From: Paramecium octaurelia | Lineage: Eukaryota > Ciliophora > Oligohymenophorea > Peniculida > Parameciidae | Length of the DNA stretch: 64,000 nt | Assembly: GCA_905182995.1 (NCBI GenBank) | Contig: CAJJDP010000076.1 | Coordinates: 380,356-444,355 of the forward strand | Direction of reading: 5' to 3' | Shown: in pieces, positions 34,393-46,027 of the stretch | Numbering within the stretch: position 1 is the stretch's first letter | How the letters are laid out: the number at the start of each line of letters is the position of its first letter | Position numbers and translations under genes: made by a program | The notes under the pieces: generated by a model | Database searches by the model: none | Told to the model about the DNA's origin: nothing | What the model saw: the letters and a program-made list of their open reading frames with translations, nothing else

Positions 34393-36316
34393 ATGTAAGA
34401 CAGAATTTTAAGTGTTTACAAAAGGGAGAGATAAATTATAACTTCATAATAAGATAGCAGCAATGGAACTCCAGATTGTCCGTTAAACTTGAATAATTTT
34501 ACAAAATTTTCATTTTAATCCATAGATGATATCGATATACCAAATTCATTACGTGCTTGCTTATCGTTTGAAATTTCAGAATATTATAATAATTTTGCTC
34601 TAATCAATGCTATTAATGTACTGCAATCAGAAATTGAACTTATGAGGAATATTTATGAGATTAGAGAAAATCCCTTTGCTATTTGGCTTTGTGACCAAGG
34701 AGAATGGAAATTAGTCATTGTAAATGATTAAGTGCCTTGTGTTACGAATAGCGATAATTAATTTGAACCTATGTTCAAATGCACTTATTTATGGGCTATA
34801 ATTATTGAAAAAGCTGTTGCTAAATTACTAGGCAATAGTTACAATGTATTCAATCATCTAGTAACGAATTCGATATAATCGTTTGTATATGTAATTTGAT
34901 GTTGTATATTTAAGCTTTTGACTGGTTAACCAATTACACAAATTTAAATAAATAAAATTGAAGAATTGCGAACTCTAGTAGAAGAAAAAAACTCTATTTT
35001 TTATATTGAAGTGAACTACAAATAGAGAAATAATGCCTACGTAATATCATCCTTAAAAGAAAATTAAGTTGAATTATAAGCCATTAACATATAATCAATT
35101 TGTGATGCAGGTATGAAATTAAAGGATTCAAAATTCCTTTTAAGTTGGGATGAATTTCAAAAATAACCCTTATTTTAAGTCCATTTAAATAAAGATTCTC
35201 ATGTTTATACCTTTACAATGAAATAGCCAATAGAAAGAAAATTGTAATTTATTGAACATACATATATTTACAATTTTCAAATCAACAAGAAAGATACTTA
35301 TTGGATCTCAATTTGTTAGAGAGATTAAAACTTTAATTCATAGAAATAAAAATAAGAAATAAAATATGGATTGATAAGATTTTTATTATTTAAGAATCAT
35401 AAGAAAAGCTATTAGTTAATTTCCGATACTAATGATTTCAATCAAAATCTTTATCATAAAATAGAATTAGAAAAAGGAAAATACACTTTACTTTGCCAAG
35501 CAGAGTTTTATAATATTGAATCGCTATCTGAGGAATTAAAAAATTCATAAAAAATATTAAAATTGTAAATCTAAGGGATGAAACCACCATAAAATTTTGA
35601 TTAAAGTAAATAAAATGAGGAAAACTTAAGAGAACTAATTATAGCAATTATCAGATAAATATCAAAAACAAATAAAAATATTTATACATTCTAAAAAGAA
35701 GGATTTCCATAGGTATAGAGGATTATGGATAAAACTAGAGGATTTATGTACATATATTATGAGAATCATGGAGACTCTGATTTTGAAGAGTATCTTTAGT
35801 TTAATAAACATTAAAATTTAATAAATAATGAAACCTAATAAATGGAAACTCGCAGAAAGGTTTCGATACCTCCAAAAGAATATAAATTATTGCTTTACAA
35901 ATATGACCCCAGAGCTTTAATTAAGTCTCCACAGATTTGCTTTGAATGTTAAGTAGACTTCAAAATTAAGCCTTCAGTGTTCGAATATATATACTTCAAA
36001 TAGGGCGTGTTATACAAGGAAATTAAAAATCTAAAAATTTTTATTGTAGAGCATGAAATAGGTATTCTAGTTATTTCTATTTTTAGGAGTTTCGATACTT
36101 TTTGTTAATCAAGCTAATAATACTATATAGGTAACGTGTGAGTTAAAACTGTAAAATCTCTTAATTGTACAACACAAAGACTTATCTTTGCAAGGCAAAA
36201 TAGCTAAGTTTTAGATGATGCCATAATCAGACTATTTTGTCTTATTAAATCTTGAAAATCCCCAATAAAAATAAAATAATTGTACTATCAAAGTAATTGT
36301 CTAAAATAAAAAATGA
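34393..36316 (+). CDS. Calpain-like protein lacking the catalytic residues
   Basis: 624 residues after introns of 24 nt (about 34889) and 25 nt (about 36061). Calpain landmarks are clear: AIWLCDQGEWKLVIVNDQVP (family GxWkxvxvDDxxP), then LWAIIIEKAVAKLLGNSY and an LTGQP segment. But the position of the active-site cysteine (QGxxGDCWxLAA) reads YNNFALINAI, and the active-site histidine (GHAYsv) reads NNAYVISSL. Both catalytic residues are replaced by Asn or Phe, so this is very probably a pseudoprotease. Two beta-rich domains follow, like the calpain C2-like domains. Its role would be structural or regulatory (inference). Confidence 0.8.
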
Positions 36317-36361
36317 TTAGTATATTAATATAAAATTATATATAATTAACAAGTGTGCTTT

Positions 36362-38051
36362 TCATTTGTTAAATTAATCTAGCATTTAGGCAGTAGAAAC
36401 AACTTTAAATAAATCTCCATATCTGTCCTCCAAATCAACCTTCAAAATGTATTCAATTTTCTAATTTGATTAATACTAAATATTACATTCCTACATAAGT
36501 AACAAACCGTTTTTTATTTCCAAATGTCAATAGCACATTGATAACATGTTCCTCCATGACCACAATTCATAAAAACTGCATTCGGTCCTCTTTCATAACA
36601 CACTATACAAATGTTACTGGTCTAACTTATACTCATTTCGTGTTGTCTATTTTAAATGCTTTCATCATGAGCAATCTAATATTAAAAATGATAATTTACT
36701 GTTACTAAATGAGAATTACATCTCTTTTTATCAATTTAAAATCTTAATTCATTAGAAGTAGTCTTATTTAAAGCATTAGGAGGTTACTTATCAATAACTA
36801 TTTGATCCAATTCTTAAAACATCTATGAAGCCACTCCTTAGCTGGAAAATGCTCTTTTATGCCCTTTCGATGATTTCTTAAGAACTGGTGATCCACTAAT
36901 TGAATCTTGATCACCACCTTCCTTCTTGATCAAGGAGGGTATTCCAAAATACGCTTTTGATATTTTTTACACAACCTAAGGAATCTAAGTTCTTGAGGAA
37001 GTCGGATTGATTTATTACTAAGTTTAGTTGTTTCCTTATATGTTAACAGAAAATTATTATTAGTTGGCTGGTTCATCATCTTAGAGTGTTATGTATATTT
37101 ATTCGCATATATCTATACGAAAATAAATGGAATAAATGAAAATGACGAAGAATTCAGCAATTACGAAATATTGTTGCACAACGAAATTGTGAGAATAATT
37201 TGGTTGATTTTCTAAATACTCTAAATATCCCAAAGAACTTAACGATATGGAAACACTTCCAAATATGAGCAGTTGAGTTAGCCAGATGTATGAAATTACT
37301 AAAAATTGTTATAGGAACAAATACATTCTGATCTCTATAGATTCTATCTGTCAAACAGATATTATATTATCTTGCTAAATGTTACTATTAGAGAGCCTGC
37401 ACTAATACCAATAAAACAAATCAAACCGACCCAAACAGCCCATAATGTTGGAGTCCAATTCCAAACTATGATATTATCAATTTTCAAAGTTATAAATAGC
37501 GAACATATCGCTACATAAATTCTTGTCAATAAAGATATTTGATTCAAAATTTTTAATGATTCTAATAGAGCTCTATCTTGATAGAGGGAGTAGAAGTCCA
37601 TTAAAATCGCAATAACTAAAAAAACATTACTGTAAACAAAATATTGGTATCCCACTTTTTTGAGCAACAATAAGCATGTTAGATAAAAAAAATCAAATAT
37701 TATGACTCCAAGATAGCCCAATAACTTTTTCTTCTTGCTGTATAAAATAAGAATGTTTACAATCGTATTTACAATTTTTTCATCTTAAAATGATAGTGTA
37801 GGGCATTCAAAAAGTCAATGAGATAGTATATTAGCAAAAGTACAAAAATGGAAATAACATCCAGGTGATATTAGATCTGGAGACTGAGCAGTAAAAATAG
37901 CATTATGGCAAAGAAGAATTTAATAATTGTTGACATGAACAATTTTCTCGATCTGATGCGATTTCTGAGACTATTTATAATAAGGGAATTACTTGGTTTC
38001 CTATTGTGAACTGGTTAAATTCTGTTATGCTTGATTGACATGAGTAGACAT
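36362..38051 (-). CDS. Multi-span membrane protein with C-terminal RING finger
   Basis: About 526 residues with introns of 22, 23, 38 and 26 nt (about 37996, 37750, 37340 and 36474). After a polar N-terminus there are about six or seven hydrophobic helices (STIIKFFFAIMLFLLLSL, VISIFVLLLIYYLIDFL, GVIIFDFFYLTCLLLL, WAVWVGLICFIGISAGSLIV and others). A Gln/Ser/Asn-rich cytosolic linker follows, then a C3HC4 RING near the end: NICIVCYERGP, MNCGHGGTCYQC and VCYLCRN. This plan, membrane bundle plus RING, is a recurrent ciliate family and suggests a membrane-bound E3 ligase. The 38-nt intron is the weakest part of the model. Confidence 0.7.
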
Positions 38052-38086
38052 GTTGTTATAATTATATATTTATTGTTAATAATAAA

Positions 38087-38362
38087 TCAATGATGTTCAT
38101 CAATACGATAAAAGCCGTATGTCCAATCTACTTATAGAGATGTACAATACCATAAACTGCCAAACAAGCTAAACCAAATAGTATGGGTTTGATAGGTCTA
38201 GTGGATTTCAAAACTAATTAAGTTCATAAAATATTTTATACAATTTGATTTGTCCAAAGTGTTGAATCTCCATCTGTTGACTCTTGTCAGAAACAACTTC
38301 TATTCATTTTACTGTTGAATGCTTTGATCGATGTAGTATCTGAACAATTTTCTCTAACTCAT
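38087..38362 (-). CDS. Small hypothetical protein
   Basis: An unbroken 91-residue frame (MSQRKLFRYYID...) ending WTYGFYRIDEHH before TGA 38087-38089. It is rich in aromatic and basic residues, somewhat like small mitochondrial membrane subunits, but no family is recognised. Alternatively a 28-nt GT-AG intron (about 38224) could give a hydrophobic ending (ILFGLACLAVYGIVHLY), but that frame would run into the next gene, so I prefer the unspliced form. It lies 35 bp upstream of the RING gene, same strand. Confidence 0.45.
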
Positions 38363-38391
38363 CTATTTTATAAATTAAAATTAATATATAC

Positions 38392-39502
38392 ATGGGAGCG
38401 AAATGTTGTGCTCAACAACCAATACTGAATCATCAAGTTATCAGCAATTCTCAAACTCCTGCATTTGTTGAATAGTTTCAATATGTCACTATAGACAATT
38501 AGAAATTAATAGCCTAAGAAATTTCTGCAGAAATAACAGATGAAAAGAAACAGGAGTTGGAACAAAGGAAAAGCGACGATGATCCAAATAATTTCAAATC
38601 CCTCCAACAGCAATCGCAAAAACAAGACGTTTAATAACCGACCGAGGTTCCCTAGCAACTTTAACATCCTGATTTGAGGCTTTATGAATAAACAATTGAA
38701 ATCACAAATAATAACATCAAGAGAACTCTCGAAAGAATTGGAAAATATATTCCGATCTAATAGGTGTAACATAGTGGTTAAGCTCAGTTTCCTTATTAAA
38801 TAAAGGGAGAAGTCATATACATAGGAACTTGGGAGGGCATAAAGAGAGAAGGTTACGGTAAATAATTTTGGTTGGACGGGTCCATTTATGAAGGTTAATG
38901 GTAAAATGACATGATTTGTGGACATGGTAGAATAGTTTATGCAGATGGAGATGCATATGAAGGGTTTTGGATGAATGGAAATGCAAAGGGATTTGGAATA
39001 TATTATCATTTTGATGGAGCTCGATATGAAGGATAATGGGTTGATAACCTACAAGAAGGAGAAGGTAAAGAGTATTGGCCAGACAATTCATATTTTGAAG
39101 GATAGTATAAATAAGGTAAAAAGAACGGAAATGGTATTTTTTCTTGGAGTGATGGTGCCAAATATCAAGGATAGTTTCTTGATAACTAAATTCATGGCTA
39201 AGGAGAATACACTTGGGCTGATAAAAGAAGATATCAAGGAGAGTGGAAGGAAAATAAAATGGATGGAAAGGGCGTCTTTGTTTGGCCTGATGGTAAGAAA
39301 TATTTAGGTATGTAGATTTTATTTCAATATTTTAGGAGATTATAAAGAGGATAAAAAGTGTGGATATGGTGAATTTTATTGGCAAGATGGAAAAATATAT
39401 AAAGGGTAATGGAAAGATGGAAAGTAACATGGTAAAGGTGAAGTCATCGATCCAAGTGGCAACAAACAAACAGGAGAGTGGCAGGATGGTAAGAAAATTT
39501 GA
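38392..39502 (+). CDS. MORN-repeat protein, probably acylated
   Basis: About 360 residues with one 28-nt intron (about 39308). The start MGAKCC offers a myristoylation glycine with palmitoylatable cysteines. The first 140 residues are Gln-rich and helical. Residues about 140-355 hold eight or nine MORN repeats of about 23 residues (YEGFWMNGNAKGFG, YEGQWVDNLQEGEG, YQGQFLDNQIHGQG, YKGQWKDGKQHGKG and others). MORN repeats bind membranes and phospholipids or serve as scaffolds; such proteins are common in the ciliate cortex and axoneme (inference). It is divergent from the small gene on its left by 29 bp. Confidence 0.9.
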
Positions 39503-39670
39503 ATCTATTATGTTTTAATCATTTTCTAAATTTGTAGAATACCTAATATTTTTATGTTGTACATTAGTTAGTTTTGAATTATAACAACTTTATTGTTAAA
39601 TTGATGTGATTAAATTAGAATCAAACAGAAATTAGATTATTTATAAAATTATTGTTAATAGAATTAATCA

Positions 39671-40444
39671 ATGCTCTTTCTTTCTTCATTTGATAAACAA
39701 GCATTATTATACATAATGATATTAAACCTTTTCAAATTTATCATTAACTTAATCTATGAGATTCTCATTAAAATGGTAGGAAACAAAAGGGAAAAAAATG
39801 GTACACAACATTAATTAGCACTAATTTTGGGAATAAATTATTCTCCAAAACTATTTACAAAGCTACAAAATACAAGTTCAAATTTCAAGCAAAATAATTT
39901 TTAATCTCATAAATTATGGTCATAATAAAAAGAAAAAAATCAATTTTATGTTGTTTCATGTCCTTTCTTAACATTGACGGACACAATAGATGAACGAGAA
40001 AAATGCATTAGGGAATATTAAAAATTCTTTAAAAGAGAAGCTTTGCTTAAGAGCTAAATTAAATGCTTATATATAGTTACTGAATATGAAAGGACTGACA
40101 TAATAAAAGCCAATTTGCTTAGTTGTATTAAATGGTTCCACTAATATAAAGATTTGATTACAATTGTTATTACTTCATTTGAAAAAGCTGATGATCAAAG
40201 TAAGAGTTCTTCAGAACTTTACAGTTCTTTGTCAATATTTGCACCAGCAGACAAGAGAATAATTTTAGTAAATAACAATAAAGATTCACAGCATTTGAAT
40301 CAATAATTTTTAAATGCTGCCTAAGAAGTAAGTAAGAAGGGAGAATTTCATCCAAGAAACACAATTTTTGAAGAATATGATTAATAGGAAGGCAATCGAA
40401 TAATGTAATAGTTACAGTTATCAATAAGAAAAGAAAGAATATGA
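39671..40444 (+). CDS. Membrane-anchored protein with a degenerate P-loop, paralogue of the next gene
   Basis: An intronless frame of 257 residues. A hydrophobic N-terminal segment (LLYIMILNLFKFIINLIYEI) is followed by LALILGINYSPKLFTKL at the place where a P-loop would be (GxxxxGKT degraded to GINYSPKL). The later DLITIVITSFEKADDQ resembles the beta-strand plus (T/N)KxD region of a GTPase. The layout matches the following gene, so the two look like a tandem duplication. Closest ideas are SRP receptor beta (N-terminal anchor plus GTPase) or AIG1-type GTPases; neither is proven. Confidence 0.5.
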
Positions 40445-40495
40445 ATTTCTAAGTTTTATGCTTTTTCATTTATATATATTATTATTCTTAATAAA

Positions 40496-41260
40496 ATGCA
40501 AGATGCATTACTGCAATTATAGAAGATCTTTACAGAAATTAACGACTGCTAATAGAAATAGATATTTATTGTCATTTTCTTTATAGCAATTATGGTAACG
40601 ATTGTTTCTCTTTTTAAAATTTGCAATTCAAGGTAAAATACGCAAAATGTAAAAAAATTGATTTTGATTGGAACCTCTGGTGAAGAAAAAACATAATTAT
40701 TTAATTTAGCATGTGAAAAAAACAATAATTGCTAAGCAATTAAATTAGATATTGACTAGTTTTCAGAATTTTCAATTGGAAATAATTTAGATTTAGTGAA
40801 TTCCCCTTTTTCTATTGAAAAAGATGATTCGAAAGAAAAAAAATTAAAAACAATATCCAAATTGACTTAATACTACAGAAAAAATATCAACGATATACAA
40901 AGGTTTTATTTGATTGTTAATTTTGATAATCCAAAAAATATGAAAGAATATTTTTTGGAGGATGTTCAACGCTTTTAAAAATTTTCAAATTTAATAGACA
41001 TTTTTGTCACTAATTTTTAATTGAGTCATGACTAAATTCACGACAAAGAAAATCTTATTGAGGCATTTAGTCATTTGAATTATAATAAAAATAAGATCCA
41101 TTTTATAAGGGATGATATTAAAATTGAGAAACTTTAATCGCTTCTAATTGAAAGCGCAAATCTATTTGATTACAAGGATACTCTGTTTGAAGATGATGAT
41201 GAAAATGAAATAAAACAATTAACAAATTAACTATATCAAAAAATTTAGGGTTAGTCCTGA
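40496..41260 (+). CDS. Membrane-anchored P-loop-like protein (SR-beta or AIG1-like, degenerate)
   Basis: An intronless frame of 254 residues. An N-terminal membrane anchor (IFIVIFFIAIMVTIVSLF, residues about 22-40) is followed by LILIGTSGEEKTQLFNL, a P-loop in which the last glycine is Glu but Lys-Thr are kept. No clear DxxG switch II motif follows; LIDIFVTNFQLSHDQ is the probable fourth-motif strand. Length and topology are those of SRP receptor beta, which docks ribosome-SRP complexes at the ER, but the GTP-binding motifs are eroded. It begins 51 bp after the paralogous gene and ends in a Gln-rich acidic tail. Confidence 0.5.
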
Positions 41261-41357
41261 GAACTGATTTTAGTTATTTATTAATAAAATATATTAATTT
41301 TCTGATTTTAATATAATTGCTCTAATTTCATTATAAAAATGTTAATTTAATGCTTAT

Positions 41358-42084
41358 TCAATGATCAATTTTGAGCACAAAACCTAAAATGTCCCTTATG
41401 CCAGGTTAAGATTCATCAATAGGTTTGTGAGATGTTGCATAGTTCCACAAATATTTATCATCAATTATATAGCCTTCTCCTGGTTCTAGACTCATTTCAA
41501 ACAATAATTTTGATTTATCAGAGCTGTAAATCTAGCTTTCTGCTCCTTAACAATTGACTTTATTTATTACACCAATTATTTCTAAATCGTTTCCATCTCT
41601 ATTTGGACCTTCTGGCGTAGGGGAAGCAGGTTAATCAACGTAGGATATCTAATATTTTACAGTATGATACAGTTCGAACAGCATGAACTGAGATTTATGC
41701 CTTTTGGAACTATTTCAGTTGCCAAGTTATTTGAAGAGTGTTATAGAGAAAATCTTTATATATTTGATCTTGTTTCATCTCCTTCGTTAATTCCTCATAA
41801 ACATTTGCATGTTGTAAGCACTTTGTTTCATCATAATTATCAAGACGGTACTCCTCATGGAATCTAGTCATGTTTCCATCTTTATCAAATTCTATATGAT
41901 AATTCATCATTCTTCTCTTTCTCATTATTTTATTGGTTGGCAATTTTAATCGTTTCTATAAGTACTCATCTGGGACTAAGTTTTCAAAGTGAGGTTTCAA
42001 GAGTTGAAAATCGGACTTAACATCTCTGTTAGTAAATGAAGCAAAGGGAAACTTGGTCGATTTGAGTGCTTGAACAACTTTCAT
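41358..42084 (-). CDS. 2OG-Fe dioxygenase-family protein (PF10014/BsmA-like) with altered metal site
   Basis: 234 residues with one 22-nt intron (about 41650). The C-terminal half follows the 2OG-Fe_Oxy_2 pattern: ISVHAVRT, then PTPEGPNRDGNDLEI, VINKVNCQGAESQIY and GYIIDDKYLWNYATSHKPI. In active relatives such as bacterial amino-acid hydroxylases the first block contains HRD (His and Asp bind iron); here it is NRD. The distal histidine also appears to be replaced in WNYATSHKP, though a nearby His (SHKP) remains. So the fold is recognisable but activity is doubtful. It is convergent with the P-loop gene (97 bp). Confidence 0.7.
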
Positions 42085-42142
42085 TTTTGAATAATGAATT
42101 AATATGTAATTATTTTTATATTTCAATTAAGATACTTAAGAT

Positions 42143-43780
42143 TCATATTTTATAAGGAGCAAGACTAGATCTTCTAGCATCTTCTAATTCTAAATCTTTC
42201 TCTAATAATCTTGATCTTAGACTCTCAATCTCACTTACTAGCACTACTATCACACAAAGTTAATCTTAGAGTTTCTTTATAATGAATCCCTAATCAGCAT
42301 ATTGCATTCTCCATTATCTCAACTCTAGATCCTACTCCTTGTTTTCTTAATTCAGTCTATCAATTTCTATTGACAAGACTCGACACTAAACTTAGAGGTA
42401 TTTTTACATTTTCCTAGAATCTTTTAAGTTAATCAATTTATTCTTCTAATTACACTATTTGTTGTTATAACTTAATTATAAATTTGCGAAGAGTTTCTAC
42501 TTCCTATGCTTTTTCTTCATTTAAAGAACGATACTAAACGAGTGAATGTTGAAATTCTTCTATCCTTGAATAAATAGAAGATGATCTTACTTGATATTTT
42601 GAGTTATTGCAAGTTGTTCCTTAGATTTATTAATTTCATTTAGTTTATCAACTTCAAGCAAAAGGTTTTTGTATCTGTTCTCAAATTCAGATTTCTTTTT
42701 GTCCGTCTCGGCTAATTAATCAAATATTTAACTAGTTTTATTTTTTTCAGCCAAAATGACTAAGAATAAAACTCAACAGATTACGAGCATTTGCATTTTC
42801 AATTTATTATCGGTATTAATTTAATTAACTAGTAAATAGAGTAATCTTTTGTTCTTAGGTTTTAAATTTATCAAGAAATTATTGATTTTCAATTTATAAT
42901 TTTTTGTAATCATCATTGATATTTTGAAGTTTCAAATATTTTTACTTCCAAATTTCAATATCTTCTTATCTAGAGACCAATACTTTATTGATCTTTTCTG
43001 TTTCATTTTTATATGATAATAATTAATTTTCTAGTTCTCTTTACTAACTGAGTTCCTTCTAAAAGATTGTATTTTTGAGATCATCATTCTCTTGTTGCTT
43101 TTGATTACACAAATCTTTCCACTTTTTCAACTCTTTTTCGAGAAATTCTCTTTAAAATTAAGAATTGAGTTCTTGTTTCTGTTTTTTCTTTTCCTAATAT
43201 ACTATAGATTATATGTTACAATTTCAGTCTTCATTGCAAATTCTAATTCGTTTCTTAGTATTTAAATTTCGTCAAATTTAAGAGCATCAAATTCTCTTAA
43301 TTAGGTCGTAAGATTTTCAACTTCATTTAAGAGATTAGATATTCGACTTTCATAAAAATCTGTTTGTTATTGTTTCTAAAATTAAATTTCTTTTTGTAAT
43401 GTTGTAGTTTACATGATTAATTCAGATTTTTCATATTTGTATATTTCAATAATATTTGATATGTCTTTTAATCTATTAGTTAAATCAATGATTTATAGTT
43501 CTAAATGATGCTTATCTTATGAGTTGTCTTACATTTCTTTGATTCTGAATTTTAGTTTATCATTTTCAGATGAGAGTCTTTCAATTTCACAAGCCATCAA
43601 GAATTGACTAATTTCAGGAGTTAGTTTAGATGATCTATTTTCTTGAGATGATCTAATTGAATCTAAAGAGAATTCATAAGGACTATGGGGGGTTTTAGGA
43701 GTGTTAGTCCTTGCGCTTTTGGTTTGTGAAGTATATTTATACTCTTGAGTAGTTGAAATGCGTTGTTATTAGTATTGCAT
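42143..43780 (-). CDS. Long coiled-coil protein
   Basis: Roughly 500 residues; internal introns were not all resolved. The N-terminus is Ser/Thr/Pro-rich (TKSARTNTPKTPHSPYEF, with SP/TP sites). Almost all the rest is coiled coil (EIERLSSENDKLKFRIKE, NLLNEVENLTTQLREF and similar). It ends SLRSRLLEKDLELEDARRSS...KI before TGA 42143-42145. No enzymatic motif. Such proteins are typical of ciliary or centriolar scaffolds (inference). It is head-to-head with the kinase-TPR gene, the ATGs 15 bp apart. Its 5' part is repeated at 44742-45067. Confidence 0.65.
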
Positions 43781-44740
43781 TATATATAATTTTTAATGGA
43801 ATCAAATAACTTTGAAACTAAATCTCTAAAGCATAGAGGGAAGGATGAGAAGATGACGATTAGAATGAATCAGAATCAAATTATTGTGGTGATAGAGCCA
43901 TCAGATTTATAGTCAGCAATGAAGCTATAGATCGAATAGATAAAGGACAAAGCAGCTAATAAAAATTATAATTGGGAAATCTTCGATATCAAGCAGGTAA
44001 GATAGGTTACATAACTAAGGAAATCGGAGCAGGTACATTTGGATAAGTATTTGCATCGTTGGATTAAAAGACAGGGAAGAAATATGCTCTAAAATTTATC
44101 GGCTATGACGATGAAAGTGATTAGGATCCTGAATTTAAGGCAGCTGTCAGAGAAATTGTTATTATGCAAACATTATCATAAACTAATTGTCAAGGGTTGC
44201 TTAAGATTTATGATATTTATCCATGCATAAAGGATGATAACAAATACCTAGTGATCGTAATGGAATTGTGTGATTGCAATCTAATGGAGCTCCTAAAGGT
44301 ACATTTCCTTTTAATATTTCAAGGTAAGAATAGAAGAGAATAAAACAAAATGGACTGATGAAGAATTGCTGTACATTTTATATTAGTTGGTTGAAGGTTT
44401 TGTAATTATGAAGAAACATAATGTCACTCATCGTGATATAAAACCTTAAAACATCCTATATTGTTAAGCAGATAAATCTTACAAAATTGCAGATTTAGGA
44501 GGTGCCAAATTCCTCAAGCCTAAATAAGCTTAATTAAATACTGTTCGTGGATCTCCAGCTTATTGGGCTCGTAATTAATAAAATATTATTTCTTTTAGCT
44601 GAGATTTATTTTTTTTGTGATTTACAAAAAGACAAGGAAGGTCGTTTCTTTGTGGGTAAATAACATTTAAACTATGATCCATACACATCTGATGTCTATT
44701 CAGTTGGAATCACATTCTTGTTGATGCGCAAACTAATTCC
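43455..44740. repeat. Exact direct repeat, copy 1 of 2 (1286 bp)
   Basis: Appears identical to 44742-46027 (offset 1287), the copies being separated by one N at 44741. It covers the 5' end of the coiled-coil gene and the 5' part of the kinase-TPR gene. As at the other N, an unmerged contig overlap is the likely cause. Confidence 0.9.
43796..44740 (+). pseudogene. Truncated duplicate of the kinase-TPR gene (probable assembly artefact)
   Basis: This carries the start codon and kinase domain of the kinase-TPR gene up to the N, with the same introns as the full copy starting at 45083, and stops in the middle of the C-lobe. There is no independent 3' end, so it should not be counted as a gene without read support. 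Confidence 0.8.
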
Positions 44741-44741
44741 N
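44741..44741. other. Undetermined base (assembly join)
   Basis: A single N at the exact boundary between two identical 1286-bp segments, marking a contig join. Confidence 0.95.
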
Positions 44742-45067
44742 TTTGATATGTCTTTTAATCTATTAGTTAAATCAATGATTTATAGTTCTAAATGATGCTT
44801 ATCTTATGAGTTGTCTTACATTTCTTTGATTCTGAATTTTAGTTTATCATTTTCAGATGAGAGTCTTTCAATTTCACAAGCCATCAAGAATTGACTAATT
44901 TCAGGAGTTAGTTTAGATGATCTATTTTCTTGAGATGATCTAATTGAATCTAAAGAGAATTCATAAGGACTATGGGGGGTTTTAGGAGTGTTAGTCCTTG
45001 CGCTTTTGGTTTGTGAAGTATATTTATACTCTTGAGTAGTTGAAATGCGTTGTTATTAGTATTGCAT
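44742..45067 (-). pseudogene. 5' fragment of the coiled-coil gene (duplicate, probable artefact)
   Basis: The first 326 bp of the coiled-coil gene, identical to 43455-43780, with a start codon at 45067 but cut off at the N. It is explained by the same contig overlap. Confidence 0.8.
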
Positions 45068-46027
45068 TATATATAATTTTTAATGGAATCAAATAACTTT
45101 GAAACTAAATCTCTAAAGCATAGAGGGAAGGATGAGAAGATGACGATTAGAATGAATCAGAATCAAATTATTGTGGTGATAGAGCCATCAGATTTATAGT
45201 CAGCAATGAAGCTATAGATCGAATAGATAAAGGACAAAGCAGCTAATAAAAATTATAATTGGGAAATCTTCGATATCAAGCAGGTAAGATAGGTTACATA
45301 ACTAAGGAAATCGGAGCAGGTACATTTGGATAAGTATTTGCATCGTTGGATTAAAAGACAGGGAAGAAATATGCTCTAAAATTTATCGGCTATGACGATG
45401 AAAGTGATTAGGATCCTGAATTTAAGGCAGCTGTCAGAGAAATTGTTATTATGCAAACATTATCATAAACTAATTGTCAAGGGTTGCTTAAGATTTATGA
45501 TATTTATCCATGCATAAAGGATGATAACAAATACCTAGTGATCGTAATGGAATTGTGTGATTGCAATCTAATGGAGCTCCTAAAGGTACATTTCCTTTTA
45601 ATATTTCAAGGTAAGAATAGAAGAGAATAAAACAAAATGGACTGATGAAGAATTGCTGTACATTTTATATTAGTTGGTTGAAGGTTTTGTAATTATGAAG
45701 AAACATAATGTCACTCATCGTGATATAAAACCTTAAAACATCCTATATTGTTAAGCAGATAAATCTTACAAAATTGCAGATTTAGGAGGTGCCAAATTCC
45801 TCAAGCCTAAATAAGCTTAATTAAATACTGTTCGTGGATCTCCAGCTTATTGGGCTCGTAATTAATAAAATATTATTTCTTTTAGCTGAGATTTATTTTT
45901 TTTGTGATTTACAAAAAGACAAGGAAGGTCGTTTCTTTGTGGGTAAATAACATTTAAACTATGATCCATACACATCTGATGTCTATTCAGTTGGAATCAC
46001 ATTCTTGTTGATGCGCAAACTAATTCC
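44742..46027. repeat. Exact direct repeat, copy 2 of 2 (1286 bp)
   Basis: Second copy of 43455-44740. Downstream of it the kinase-TPR gene continues without a break. Confidence 0.9.
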
